Assembly: GCF_001999965.1 (NCBI RefSeq)
Contig: NZ_CP019646.1
Span: 558,001-622,000, forward strand
Source of the DNA: Limihaloglobus sulfuriphilus
GTDB lineage: Bacteria; Planctomycetota; Phycisphaerae; Sedimentisphaerales; Sedimentisphaeraceae
Reading direction: 5' to 3'
Length of the DNA: 64,000 nucleotides
In this document: piece by piece, positions 52,306-61,680 of the stretch
Position numbering within the stretch: the first letter of the stretch is position 1
Layout: each line of letters starts with the position of its first letter
Program-made: the position numbers and the translations under genes
The notes under the pieces: model-generated
Told to the model about the DNA's origin: nothing
What the model saw: the letters and a program-made list of their open reading frames with translations, nothing else
Database searches by the model: none

Positions 52306-53394
52306 TTAAAGCTCATCATCAATCCAGCCGAGAAGCTCGGTCAGGTCATTGATGGTAATATCACCCATGTGGGCTATACGGAAAGATTCTTCTTTGAGTT
52401 TGCCGTAACCGTTGCCAAAGGCCGCATTGTGTTTTTCTTTGACAGCTGAAATGACCTCAGCAACGTTTATGCCTCTGGTGTTTTTGACAGCGGTCAGTGT
52501 GTTTGACGCGTATTTCTCGTCCTCGGCAAAGAGTGCAAATTTGTCCTTTGCCCAGCCGCGAACCAGCTCCGCCATTTTCTTGTGTCTTGCCCATACGTTT
52601 TCCATGCCTTCGGCAAGCATCTTCTCGCACTGGAAGTTCAGCGCCATTATCTGCGGTATTGCAGGAGTTGTCGGCGTCTGGTCTTTTTCAGCGGCTTTTG
52701 CGAACTGAAGCAGGTCAAAATAGTAACCTCTGTTAGGCACAGTTTCGGCCTTTTTCATAGCTCTTTGGCTCACTGCGAATATTGCAAGTCCCGGCGGAAT
52801 GGCGAATGCCTTCTGAACCGAGGCAAAAGCAAAGTCCCAGCCCCATTCATCAAATTTCAGCGGCAGACCGGCCATAGCAGATACACAGTCAACAAATACC
52901 AGGACATCTGGATATTTTTCCTTAAGCATTTTGCTGATCTCAATTACCGGATTTGTTACGCCGGTACTTGTTTCGTTATACGCAAATGTAACCGCGGCGT
53001 ATTTTCCCGATGCGAGTTTTTCGTCTATAAGCTCCGCGGTAACCGCACGGCCCCAGTCAACCTTAAGCTCATCGACATTCTTGCCGCAGGCCTTAGCCAC
53101 TGATGAGTATTTGTCACTGAAAGCACCGCACATGCAGCATAGAACGGTTTCGTCGTCTTTGACCAGGTTTCTCATGGAAGCCTCCCAGCCGCCGGAGCCC
53201 GACGATGTGCTCAAGAATATATTCTGCTCGGTAAAGAGCATTTTTTTGAGCTTTGCCACGGTATCGCCGTGCAGCTGTGAGTATTCCTTCGCCCTGTGGC
53301 CTATGGTGTACCTGGATAGCTGTTCGAGTACTTCAGGTACCACATGTACGGGTCCCGGGATAAAGAGTTTTGGTGGTTTTTTCCAGTCAACCAT
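52306..53394 (-). CDS. Class V aminotransferase (serine/alanine-glyoxylate type)
   Basis: The 362-residue PLP enzyme starts KPPKLFIPGPVHVVPEVLEQ, the standard opening of the SPT/AGT group. It shows FLSTSSGSGGWEASMRNLV, the cofactor Asp in VFVDCVSAMAGLPLKFDEW and the lysine in FASVQKAFAIPPG. The family moves amino groups between serine, alanine, glyoxylate and pyruvate; some members replace SerC in serine synthesis. AGGAG precedes the ATG. The upstream neighbour is a DUF1015 protein, a combination that in many genomes goes with serine metabolism. Confidence 0.9.
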   Translation of the reverse strand: MVDWKKPPKLFIPGPVHVVPEVLEQLSRYTIGHRAKEYSQLHGDTVAKLKKMLFTEQNIFLSTSSGSGGWEASMRNLVKDDETVLCCMCGAFSDKYSSVAKACGKNVDELKVDWGRAVTAELIDEKLASGKYAAVTFAYNETSTGVTNPVIEISKMLKEKYPDVLVFVDCVSAMAGLPLKFDEWGWDFAFASVQKAFAIPPGLAIFAVSQRAMKKAETVPNRGYYFDLLQFAKAAEKDQTPTTPAIPQIMALNFQCEKMLAEGMENVWARHKKMAELVRGWAKDKFALFAEDEKYASNTLTAVKNTRGINVAEVISAVKEKHNAAFGNGYGKLKEESFRIAHMGDITINDLTELLGWIDDEL

Positions 53395-53465
53395 GAGTTA
53401 TTCTCCTGATAAAATGTTTTTTAACATATTTTAAATACCGCTTTTATCGGTATGTTATCCGTAAT

Positions 53466-54764
53466 TTACAGTTTATTTATTACAAGTCCGGTAAATATTT
53501 TTGGGTAGAAAAATGTAGATTTCTGGGGCATTTTCTCACCCGCGGCGGCTACCCCTTGAACCTGCTCTATACGTGTCGGGTTCATAAAGAAAACAGCCTG
53601 TTTCTCTCCGCTGTCAACAAGCGCTACAGAGCGGTCAATGGCATCGCCTATGTCTTTAATATACTCAAGGTTACTCTCGCTTGCAAGTGCCTGTTCGTTA
53701 ATTCCAAGAATTCCTTCAAGAATAAGCCTGTGGAGAACTGTCACGTCAAGTTTCTGCGAGGCTTCGCTGAGCCCGTCGGCAACCTGCTGAATACTTTTGA
53801 TATCCTTTAAGACAGCTCTGCTGAAAGTGCCGGAATTGTCGTATATACCGAAAGAAATTCCGGCTTGATCAAAATCTTTCTTTAAGTCTGCAAACATTTG
53901 ATCTTTGTCGGTATTTTTATCTTTTCCGTAAACCGTAACATCAAAATCTCCGCTGAGCTTAGTTTTAAGCTCTTTCGGGTCAAAATCAGCAAGGTTTCCC
54001 ACAAGCCGGTGTGTCGGCAGTATAACGAGGCCCTCGTTGTGCATATTGACAAAAGTCATCATCCTGAAAGCCGCTTCGGGTTTACCGGTTTCATTGAAGT
54101 AGTTCAGGGCAGTTTCATACCGATGGTGCCCGTCCGCAATCACCGCATCTTTATCCGCCATCATCGCGGCAATGTCGGTGATATTAGCCTCGCCGGTTAT
54201 GGCGTAGAGCGAATGAGTTACATTTTCGTCATCCACAAAGCTCAGAAGCGGCTGATTCTTAGCAGCTTCGGCAATAATGGCATCGGCAATGCACTCAGGG
54301 TCATCGTAAAGCATAAATATCTGTCCAAACTGAGCTTGTGTTGCACGCATAAGATTTAGACGGTCTGCTTTAGGCCCGTCAAGCGTCTTCTCGTGCGGGC
54401 GGACGCCCTTGCCGAACTGCGCCAGCTTGCCAAGAGCTATAAAACCGCTTCTCGTATAAGACTTATCCTGCGCCTCGAAGCTCTGAACATAGGCGTATAT
54501 CGAATTTTCAGGGTCCTGTTTGAGGGCTCCGGACTCTATCCAGCTCTCGAAATAATCCGATGCCCGGGAGTAAACGTTGTTGCCCTCTTCGTCGAATTCT
54601 GCCGTTTTGCCTTTTGTGACGCGTACTATGTTGTACTCGTTCTGCTGATAGAGCTTTTCCTGCTGCTCGTCGTTGATCACATCGTAGGGCGGAGCGATGC
54701 AATCCGCAGAATTGCCCACTACGTCATTACTGAATCTGTAACCTTTAAATGACTTTATTTCCAT
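53466..54764 (-). CDS. DUF1015 family protein
   Basis: The 432-residue protein begins IKSFKGYRFSNDVVGNSADC-like with APPYDVI, and carries the family hallmark ADGHHRYETAL. The biochemical role of DUF1015 is not established; the conserved DGHHR looks catalytic or metal-binding. It is 71 bases upstream of the class V aminotransferase gene on the same strand, so a shared role in amino acid metabolism is likely. No ribosome site is visible before the ATG. Confidence 0.9.
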   Translation of the reverse strand: MEIKSFKGYRFSNDVVGNSADCIAPPYDVINDEQQEKLYQQNEYNIVRVTKGKTAEFDEEGNNVYSRASDYFESWIESGALKQDPENSIYAYVQSFEAQDKSYTRSGFIALGKLAQFGKGVRPHEKTLDGPKADRLNLMRATQAQFGQIFMLYDDPECIADAIIAEAAKNQPLLSFVDDENVTHSLYAITGEANITDIAAMMADKDAVIADGHHRYETALNYFNETGKPEAAFRMMTFVNMHNEGLVILPTHRLVGNLADFDPKELKTKLSGDFDVTVYGKDKNTDKDQMFADLKKDFDQAGISFGIYDNSGTFSRAVLKDIKSIQQVADGLSEASQKLDVTVLHRLILEGILGINEQALASESNLEYIKDIGDAIDRSVALVDSGEKQAVFFMNPTRIEQVQGVAAAGEKMPQKSTFFYPKIFTGLVINKL

Positions 54765-54932
54765 GGTTTGTTTACTTATATTAAATAACTAATAATTTCT
54801 CAAGCCGCGATTGTTATCGCAGTATCGAAATTCTAAAGAAAAAACAGCAGTTTTCAATAAAAAAGACTTCAACTGTCCTTTAATCTTCAATTTTGCCGCT
54901 TTATAAGCAAAAATATACTGTTTTAAGTATTT

Positions 54933-55505
54933 TCAGGCCAATTCAAGTGTGTTTGAGATTGCAAAATGATACAAAATGCCCCAGGCTTTAGCCGCGACAA
55001 ATTTATCTGATTGAAGCAGTGCAGAGAGATCCTCAACACTCATTAACAATGTTTCAATATCTTCATTGCCTTTGAGGTATTTATTGGACACTTCTCCCTC
55101 AGCCTCAACTATTGCCATTATGCAGGATTCGTCTGTCATGCCAGATGAAGAAAAGACAGGTTTGCTCGTATGTTTCACACACTTGAGCATTAACCCTGTT
55201 TCTTCTTTCAGTTCTCTGCCGGCGGCATCTTCTACAGATTCGCCGGGGTCGATCAGTCCCGCCGGGAAACCGTATTCATAGCCGCCAATAGGCACCCTGA
55301 ATTCTTTGGTTATAACAAGCCTTCTGCCTCGCGGCGTATCTATCAAAGGTATAATGACAACCGCATCAGGTGCCGCGGCCTTTTCAATGGGTGTCTCCTT
55401 ACGGGAAGACATCAGCCATTTGCCGCTGCGATTGTTATGCTTATACTCAATCTCATACAGATTCAGCCATTTGGAATCTGTTAGTTTTTCTATTTTGTAT
55501 TCCAT
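54933..55505 (-). CDS. NUDIX hydrolase (ADP-ribose pyrophosphatase-like)
   Basis: The 190-residue protein has a full Nudix box (GLIDPGESVEDAAGRELKEE followed by TGL), with the catalytic REL-EE glutamates, in a layout close to ADP-ribose pyrophosphatases (VVIIPLIDTPRGRRLVITKE; EYGFPAGLIDPGES). It cleaves nucleoside diphosphates linked to another group. It starts 20 bases after the sulfatase stop on the same strand and may share its transcript. The exact substrate is not readable. Confidence 0.9.
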   Translation of the reverse strand: MEYKIEKLTDSKWLNLYEIEYKHNNRSGKWLMSSRKETPIEKAAAPDAVVIIPLIDTPRGRRLVITKEFRVPIGGYEYGFPAGLIDPGESVEDAAGRELKEETGLMLKCVKHTSKPVFSSSGMTDESCIMAIVEAEGEVSNKYLKGNEDIETLLMSVEDLSALLQSDKFVAAKAWGILYHFAISNTLELA

Positions 55506-55525
55506 GGTGATGCTCTGTCCAAAGC

Positions 55526-56908
55526 CTATCGGCGGATAAATTCGGGATTTGCGTATTTCCAGTTCTTATAAATACTTATCAGCTCGTTTACCTTTTGAGG
55601 TTTTTTGTCGGCAAGATTTGTCTTTTCCTCGGGGTCCTCGCTTAGATTGACAAGAAAAATCGGCTCGATTTTATCATCGAGGGTTTCTTTGCTGCTCGTA
55701 TCCCAGGCATTTCCGATTAGTTTCCAGTCGCCCTTTCTGACAGCCCACTGCTCCCCGATCTGCCAAACGTAGTGTTCATGCTGGTTTGGGCTATGCGGGT
55801 CTTTTAACATCCCTTTAAGGCTTTTACCGTCAAGCTCTCTTATCTCGTGCCGGATACCGCAGAGATCTGCTATTGTAGGCAGCCAGTCAACTTCAAACGC
55901 CGGCTGGTTAATTACCTGATTTCGCGGCAGCTTTCCGGGCCAGCTTATTATGGCAGGTACCTTTATGCCGCCTTCAAAAAGGCTGAATTTTGCGCCGCGA
56001 TGAATCCCGGCAGAGCCGCCGCCCCAGCCGCAGCGCTCTTCAGTTGAGTGGCCGTGATCAGACTGGAGCACAAATATGGTGTCATTTTTCAGCCCGAGCC
56101 GCTCTATTTCGTCTATTAAGATCCCGATTCTCTCGTCGATGGTGGAAACGAATGCCGCGTAGTCCCTTCTCTGTTCGGGAAGATTTTTGTAATAATCACG
56201 CCATTTCGGTGCGGGCTGAACAGGGTAGTGCGGCAGGTTAAAGGCAAAATACAAGAAAAACGGATCACCGGAATTCTCATTGATATATTCTAATGCCTTT
56301 TCAGTCATCAGGTCGGGGAAGTACTCACCGTCAAGAAAGACTTCTTCCCTGTTTTCATGAAGGTCGTGGCGGTTAGGTCCGTACCAGTAGAAAAAATGTG
56401 AATAATTGTCAATACACCCGCCCATATGGCCGAATGAGTAGTCAAACCCTTGAGCGTTGGGCATCGTATCTTCGCTGTAGCCCAGGTGCCATTTGCCTAT
56501 GTGTGCGGTTTTGTAGCCGGCGGATTTCATTACCTCGGAGATAGTTACCGTTGATGAGGGCATACCGGCATTACCCTTGGAGGAAGGAGCATTTCCCGGC
56601 ATTCCGGCGGCTTGTGGAGTCTTGCCGGAAAGAAAAGCCGCCCGTGAAGGCGAACATATAGGGGACGCGGCATAAAATTGCGTAAACCGGCTGCCTTCCG
56701 AGGCAAGTTTGTCCATATTAGGCGTATAAAGGTCCTTCGCGCCGTAGCAGTTCATGTCGATTGTGCCCTGGTCATCGGTCAGGATGTATATCACGTTAGG
56801 TTTTCGCCCCGACGAGCGGCTAAGAGAAGCAGAACAGCCTGAAATGTTTATCGCTGCATAGCTTAGAGATACGGCTGTGATTTGTTTTAAGAAGTCTCGT
56901 CTGTTCAT
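55526..56908 (-). CDS. Type I sulfatase, Tat-exported lipoprotein
   Basis: I start at the ATG at 56908 with AGGAG upstream; an upstream in-frame start would add 15 residues before the signal. The 460-residue product begins MNRRDFLKQITAVSLSYAAI, a twin-arginine signal, followed by the lipobox-like NISGC (C25). The sulfatase signature CSPSRAAFLSG has the cysteine (C85) that becomes formylglycine. Metal-site segments NVIYILTDDQG and QSDHGHSTEE are present. It probably removes sulfate from a polysaccharide in the periplasm, a common planctomycete trait. No maturase is encoded nearby. Confidence 0.93.
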   Translation of the reverse strand: MNRRDFLKQITAVSLSYAAINISGCSASLSRSSGRKPNVIYILTDDQGTIDMNCYGAKDLYTPNMDKLASEGSRFTQFYAASPICSPSRAAFLSGKTPQAAGMPGNAPSSKGNAGMPSSTVTISEVMKSAGYKTAHIGKWHLGYSEDTMPNAQGFDYSFGHMGGCIDNYSHFFYWYGPNRHDLHENREEVFLDGEYFPDLMTEKALEYINENSGDPFFLYFAFNLPHYPVQPAPKWRDYYKNLPEQRRDYAAFVSTIDERIGILIDEIERLGLKNDTIFVLQSDHGHSTEERCGWGGGSAGIHRGAKFSLFEGGIKVPAIISWPGKLPRNQVINQPAFEVDWLPTIADLCGIRHEIRELDGKSLKGMLKDPHSPNQHEHYVWQIGEQWAVRKGDWKLIGNAWDTSSKETLDDKIEPIFLVNLSEDPEEKTNLADKKPQKVNELISIYKNWKYANPEFIRR

Positions 56909-57066
56909 GGTTAAGCTCCTGATGGAAATAACATAATACAAAACTGTTAACAAGAATGCTATAATATAATTCTTGTAGATTTTTTCAATTAGTTTATTAT
57001 TTCAAGCAAGCGGTTGAGCAAACTTTTGGTTGCTGTTCGAGTTATAAAAATTTTTGGGATATATCC

Positions 57067-58452
57067 ATGATATCATTTTCGCTTCTATGTGTTTTGCTTG
57101 TACTTGGTAATGTTATCCGTCTCAAATGGCGGCTGATGCAGCGGCTGTATCTGCCCAGTTGTGTTATTGGCGGCGTGCTGGGACTCATTGTAATTCAGGC
57201 ATTCCGGCTGGCGGCAGGTTCCGGCGGATGGTTTGAAACGTTTTACTCGCATATAAACGAGTGGACTGCGCCATGGAGTCAAATCCCCGGACTGCTCATA
57301 AACATTGTGTTTGCGTGTCTTTTCCTCGGAGTAAAGATACCCGGTATCAGAACTATCTGGCAGAGAAGCGGCCCGCAGGTAGCTTACGGTCAGTTTGTTG
57401 CATGGGGTCAGTATTTCGTCGCTATAGCACTGTGGCTTTTTGTACTTCGGGCGGTATTTCCCGATCTTCCGGCGATGTTTGCAGGTGTTCTGCCTGTTGG
57501 ATTTGAAGGCGGACACGGCACAGCCGGCGGGCTTGGGCCTACTTTTGAACAGTATAACTGGTCCGCAGGCAAAGATTTTGCTTTGACCAGCGCAACCTTC
57601 GGTATCGTCAGCGCTATCGTCATAGGAACTGTACTGATAAACTGGGCGGTACGCAAGGGTTACACTGTACATGCCAAATCACCCGTTGACATGACAGAAG
57701 ATGACACGATAGGCATTATTCCGGTAGGTCAGCGGCCATCGGCAGGCAGAATTACTATAAACACAGACATCATCGAGGCAATGAGCGTACATTTAGGGCT
57801 TGTCGGCATTGCGTGTCTGATAGGAATAATTATACAGAAATCGCTGATTGGCTTCGAAAATTCCATAGAACCCATGGCTAAACTTGGCCTGCTCAAAGGT
57901 TTCCCGCTTTTTCCTCTCTGTATGATCGGCGGGCTTACAGTACAGAAGTTCTTTGACAAGTATGATAAGCATAATCTCATTGATCTTGGCCTTATCCGCC
58001 GGATACAGAACACAGCGCTGGATTTTCTGGTGGTAGCCGCCATCGCAACCATTCGAATTGAATTAGTAGCCAAGGGTATAGTCCCTCTTATCCTTCTTGC
58101 TGTTGTTGGTATCGCCTGGAACGTCGGTGCGGTTATGTTTATAGCCAAAAGATTCCTCCCCGATGCCTGGTTCGAAAGGGCAATAGCCGAAATGGGACAG
58201 AGCATGGGTGTAACGGCTACCGGACTGCTGCTGCTGCGGGTGGTTGATCCTGATTACAAAACATCAGCCGCGGACGCATTCGCTTATAAACAGATTATCC
58301 ATGAACCGTTTATGGGCGGCGGCCTGTGGACCGGCATGGCGATACCGCTGCTGGCAATAAAGGGCGGCTGGTTTGTTCTGGCTATATCAACCTCGGCACT
58401 GATAATCTGGCTGGCGGTTTTGTTCGTTTTCAAGTCTAAGCAAAAACCCTAA
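57067..58452 (+). CDS. GltS-type sodium/glutamate symporter family protein
   Basis: The 461-residue protein has about ten to twelve membrane helices in two halves and family segments such as QRLYLPSCVIGGVLGLIVIQ, GPQVAYGQFVAWGQYF, GFEGGHGTAGGLGPTFEQ and MGVTATGLLLLRVVDP. GltS carriers bring in glutamate with Na+. This protein belongs to the wider family with a longer middle loop, so the substrate may be another carboxylate. It stands alone between divergent and convergent neighbours. Confidence 0.88.
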   Translation: MISFSLLCVLLVLGNVIRLKWRLMQRLYLPSCVIGGVLGLIVIQAFRLAAGSGGWFETFYSHINEWTAPWSQIPGLLINIVFACLFLGVKIPGIRTIWQRSGPQVAYGQFVAWGQYFVAIALWLFVLRAVFPDLPAMFAGVLPVGFEGGHGTAGGLGPTFEQYNWSAGKDFALTSATFGIVSAIVIGTVLINWAVRKGYTVHAKSPVDMTEDDTIGIIPVGQRPSAGRITINTDIIEAMSVHLGLVGIACLIGIIIQKSLIGFENSIEPMAKLGLLKGFPLFPLCMIGGLTVQKFFDKYDKHNLIDLGLIRRIQNTALDFLVVAAIATIRIELVAKGIVPLILLAVVGIAWNVGAVMFIAKRFLPDAWFERAIAEMGQSMGVTATGLLLLRVVDPDYKTSAADAFAYKQIIHEPFMGGGLWTGMAIPLLAIKGGWFVLAISTSALIIWLAVLFVFKSKQKP

Positions 58453-58485
58453 AAGAGGGCGGCTGTTATATTGCTTTACTGCGAA

Positions 58486-59580
58486 TCACGGCTGATTTAT
58501 CTGCCGGAACGGCCTGGGCTTTGTGCAGCTTGAACGAACTATAAGGGTTTTACTCTGGTTTGATGAGTTTATTATTGAGTGCATTGTATCGAGTACGTGA
58601 TACGCCATTCGCCCATTAGCGCAGTGGGTATAACCCGAATCTATGCAGGCGGCCATATCCGCGACACCTATGCCGCGGCTGTTTTCCGCGAAACCGCCAA
58701 TGAGCCCAATATCCTGCCATTGCTTTTTATCTTTAGTATAGAGTTTTACCACGCCGCCAAAGCCGTTAGGATCCGGCACAGAGAGTGAGCCTTCGCTGCC
58801 GTATATCTCGATTCGGGGCAGGCTGCTTTGCCAGATATCAAAACTCATTACCATAGTTCTCATTGCACGGCATTCCATTTCAATCAGGCTCATAACATGT
58901 GTATCCACCTCAACATCAATGATTTGCCCTTTTTTCGGCTCGCTTGTTATCATTCTCTGTTTTCGCGGCATTGAAGCCATGCCGCTGACAGCATGAACCG
59001 GGCCCAGCAGAGTAATAAGTGCTGACAGATAATACGGGGCCATGTCGAACAGCGGCCCGCCGCCGGTTTTGTAATAAAATTCAGGGTCGGGATGCCAGCT
59101 TTCGGTGCCGGAGCTGGTCATAAAAGCTGTGAATGAGAGCGGTCTGCCGATTGCTCCCTCATCGATCAGCTTCCTGCAAGTCTGAATGCCCGCCCCCATC
59201 ACTGTATCAGGAGCACAGCCTGTCAGGAGGCCCTTTTTGTCTGCAAGTTCAAGTATTTCAAGGCCTTGCTCCCTCTCATTTGTGAAGGGTTTTTCATTAT
59301 ATACATGTTTGCCGGCCTCTAATGCCTGTTTTGCAATTGAGTAGTGCGCCGCGGGCACTGTAAGGTTCAGTATAATTTCAATGTCATCTGAAGCCATTAT
59401 TTCTTCAACGGTGCAGGCTCTGGGTATGTTGTATTTGGCAGCCTTTTCTTCCGCACGCTCAAGCACCAGGTCAGCACAGGCTCTCACATCTACGTTTTCA
59501 AGTTTTGAAAGGGTTTGGAAATATATGTCGCATATCTTGCCGCACCCGACTATGCCGATATTTCTTATTTTGATGCCCAT
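58486..59580 (-). CDS. Gfo/Idh/MocA-family oxidoreductase, ThuA-linked
   Basis: I start at the ATG at 59580 (MGIKIRNIGIVGCG) after AAAGAGG; the frame is open further upstream inside the ThuA gene. The 364-residue product has the Rossmann loop IGIVGCGKICDIYF, the catalytic YNEKPFTNEREQG (EKP lysine) and a GGGPLFDMAPYYLSALITLL segment typical of sugar dehydrogenases in this family. It overlaps the ThuA gene by 16 bases. Together they probably oxidise or rearrange a sugar; the substrate is unknown. Confidence 0.88.
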   Translation of the reverse strand: MGIKIRNIGIVGCGKICDIYFQTLSKLENVDVRACADLVLERAEEKAAKYNIPRACTVEEIMASDDIEIILNLTVPAAHYSIAKQALEAGKHVYNEKPFTNEREQGLEILELADKKGLLTGCAPDTVMGAGIQTCRKLIDEGAIGRPLSFTAFMTSSGTESWHPDPEFYYKTGGGPLFDMAPYYLSALITLLGPVHAVSGMASMPRKQRMITSEPKKGQIIDVEVDTHVMSLIEMECRAMRTMVMSFDIWQSSLPRIEIYGSEGSLSVPDPNGFGGVVKLYTKDKKQWQDIGLIGGFAENSRGIGVADMAACIDSGYTHCANGRMAYHVLDTMHSIINSSNQSKTLIVRSSCTKPRPFRQINQP

Positions 59581-60218
59581 AGCATACCTCTTTTCAGTAT
59601 TGTTTGTATCTGCGGTATTTCCAATTCTTTTGCGGTGTGTCCAAGTGCCAGGTAAAAAACGCGGCCGCTGCCCCATCTTTTTTTCCACGCAACCGGCATA
59701 ACCACGCCTTTTATCCAGTCTATACCGTCATGTTCGCCGGAAAATTCGGTTTCTGCAAGAACATCAACTCCAGGATCGACATGCAGGTAGTATTGTTCGC
59801 TGGTATGCGAAAAGTTCTCAATCCCGGCCATTACAGGGTCCTGCGGCTTTGTGATGTTTACAGTATAGCTTACTTTGTCGCCGCCGGGGTGTGAGACCCA
59901 TTGGCCGCCTGTCATGAAGTGGTATTCGGTGCAGTTCCTGAAAGAATCGCAAAGGCCGCCGTGCCAGCCGGCCAGACCGGTGCCGGATTTAACGGTTTGA
60001 ATAAGAGATTCTGCCTGCTCATCGGTAATCTCTGCCATGGTTGTACATTGAACGATCAAATCTGCCCATGCCATTAACTCATTGTCCAGATAGCTGTTGA
60101 GCGAGTCGGAGAGAACAGTCTCAAAACCTGAATCCTCAAGGATCTTTTGAGCCGCCAGAGTGCATTCCTTTGGTTCGTGTCCTTTCCAGCCGCCATAAAT
60201 CATAAGTGCTTTTTTCAT
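59565..60218 (-). CDS. ThuA-domain protein (trehalose-utilization-like)
   Basis: The 217-residue protein has a class I glutamine amidotransferase-like fold typical of ThuA: LMIYGGWKGHEPKECTLAAQ, DLIVQCTTMAEITDEQ, GTGLAGWHGGLCDSF, PVAWKKRWGSGRVFYLALGH. ThuA homologs commonly sit with Gfo/Idh/MocA enzymes in disaccharide catabolism and form keto-sugar pathways. AAAGGAATAGAGA precedes the ATG. It is the first gene of the pair. Confidence 0.87.
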   Translation of the reverse strand: MKKALMIYGGWKGHEPKECTLAAQKILEDSGFETVLSDSLNSYLDNELMAWADLIVQCTTMAEITDEQAESLIQTVKSGTGLAGWHGGLCDSFRNCTEYHFMTGGQWVSHPGGDKVSYTVNITKPQDPVMAGIENFSHTSEQYYLHVDPGVDVLAETEFSGEHDGIDWIKGVVMPVAWKKRWGSGRVFYLALGHTAKELEIPQIQTILKRGMLWASK

Positions 60219-60367
60219 TCTCTATTCCTTTTGTAAAGTTCTTATTACGGAACATGATAGGAGAATCACCCGGCGCTATCAATAAAAAACATGAAAATTC
60301 GCATTTTACTACCTTAACCGCAACATTCTTGATATAATTTTGCCTTTGATTATCATAATAAAATAAT

Positions 60368-61636
60368 ATGCCGAAAATGAAGAAAAAACAGAAAATAACT
60401 GAGCGCATAAACGCTATCTCTGATATGGCCGCGGGCAAATCTTCTTTGCAGCAGGTTCTTGATCAACTTGCGCAGAGTGCGGCTACATTGAGCAATGTAA
60501 CTGCCAGCTCTATACGGCTTCTCAGCGATGACGGCAAAAGTCTCGAAATGAAAAGCACTTACGGGCTTAGCGAAGACTATCGCAACAAGGGGCCGGTAAC
60601 ACTCGACGACCCTGTTATCGGTGAGGTGTTCAAGGGCAAAGAAATAATCGTTGACGATATGCGGGTTGACAGCCGGGTTGTGTATAAAGAAGCCGCTGCC
60701 GCGGAGAATATCGTCAGCCAGCTTTCAGTTCCACTGCGGTTCCAGGAAAAGGTGATCGGTGTTCTTAGACTTTACAGCACAAACCCCAAGAACTTTGGAG
60801 ATGAAAATGTTGCCATGGCAAGGCTTATAGCCTCCCAGTGCGCTATTTCCATCACCAACGCAAAGCTCTACGCGGCAGCTCTGAGGGGAATCAAAATAAA
60901 CGAACAGATGAAACTTGCAGGAGTTGTTCAGCGGCGAATGCTGCCGCAGAAAACCCCTAATATGCAGGGATTCGGGATCGCCGCCGCGTACAAGCCGTGT
61001 TACAACGTCGGCGGAGATTTATACGATTTTATACAGATAAATGATGACATCTTTGCGGTTGTCATCGCGGATGTCATGGGCAAGGGCCTGCCGGCGGCTA
61101 TTATGATGAGTATGTTCCGCGGCTGGCTGAAGGCTTACACGGCAATGCTTACAGACTGCAATGAGCATGATATACAACGGCTTATCGTGAGGCTGAACAG
61201 GATGATATGCCGTGAGTGTGAGGTAGGCGAATTCGTTACACTGTGCTTTGCAGTGGTCAACCGCAAGGAAATGTCTGTAAGCTATTGCAGCTGCGGGCAC
61301 GACCCAACATATATGATAAGAGACAAAAAGATAACAGAGCTGAATAAAGGCGGCTTAATACTCGGTGTTGAGCCGGATGCCCAATACGAAGTTGAGACTG
61401 TTGCTCTTGAACCCGGCGATGTTCTTCTTTTTTACACCGACGGTCTTGTCGATGCGGAAAACTTTGAAGGTAAATTATGGGGCAGAAAACCCTTCCTCGA
61501 TATCTTGAGCAAATATGACAACTGGTCTGCTGAGGTTACTGTCGGCACTATTCTGGCATACCGGAGACGCTTTACCGGAATCGCCCCTCAAGCCGACGAT
61601 ACCACTATAGTGTGTGTCAGGGTCAAAGCCGAATAA
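60368..61636 (+). CDS. GAF-domain PP2C (RsbU/SpoIIE-type) phosphatase
   Basis: The 422-residue protein has an N-terminal GAF domain (about residues 20-175; LSNVTASSIRLLSDDGKSLE, VSQLSVPLRFQEKVIGVLRL). A short coiled linker follows, and then a SpoIIE/PP2C serine phosphatase domain (VGGDLYDFIQINDDIFAVVI, ADVMGKGLPAAIMMSMF, GDVLLFYTDGLVDAEN, QADDTTIVCVRV). Such enzymes dephosphorylate anti-sigma antagonists in partner-switching stress pathways. No anti-sigma genes are next to it. The leader is AT-rich with no clear ribosome site, so the second ATG at 60377 is also possible. Confidence 0.9.
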   Translation: MPKMKKKQKITERINAISDMAAGKSSLQQVLDQLAQSAATLSNVTASSIRLLSDDGKSLEMKSTYGLSEDYRNKGPVTLDDPVIGEVFKGKEIIVDDMRVDSRVVYKEAAAAENIVSQLSVPLRFQEKVIGVLRLYSTNPKNFGDENVAMARLIASQCAISITNAKLYAAALRGIKINEQMKLAGVVQRRMLPQKTPNMQGFGIAAAYKPCYNVGGDLYDFIQINDDIFAVVIADVMGKGLPAAIMMSMFRGWLKAYTAMLTDCNEHDIQRLIVRLNRMICRECEVGEFVTLCFAVVNRKEMSVSYCSCGHDPTYMIRDKKITELNKGGLILGVEPDAQYEVETVALEPGDVLLFYTDGLVDAENFEGKLWGRKPFLDILSKYDNWSAEVTVGTILAYRRRFTGIAPQADDTTIVCVRVKAE

Positions 61637-61680
61637 GCAGACTGAATAAACACTTATTTTTATTTTACTCTAAGCTGATA

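Noticed and set aside
58611-58634. tRNA-like segment GCCCATTAGCGCAGTGGG
   Set aside because: It lies inside the well-supported Gfo/Idh/MocA coding frame on the minus strand and has no matching acceptor or T-arm downstream.
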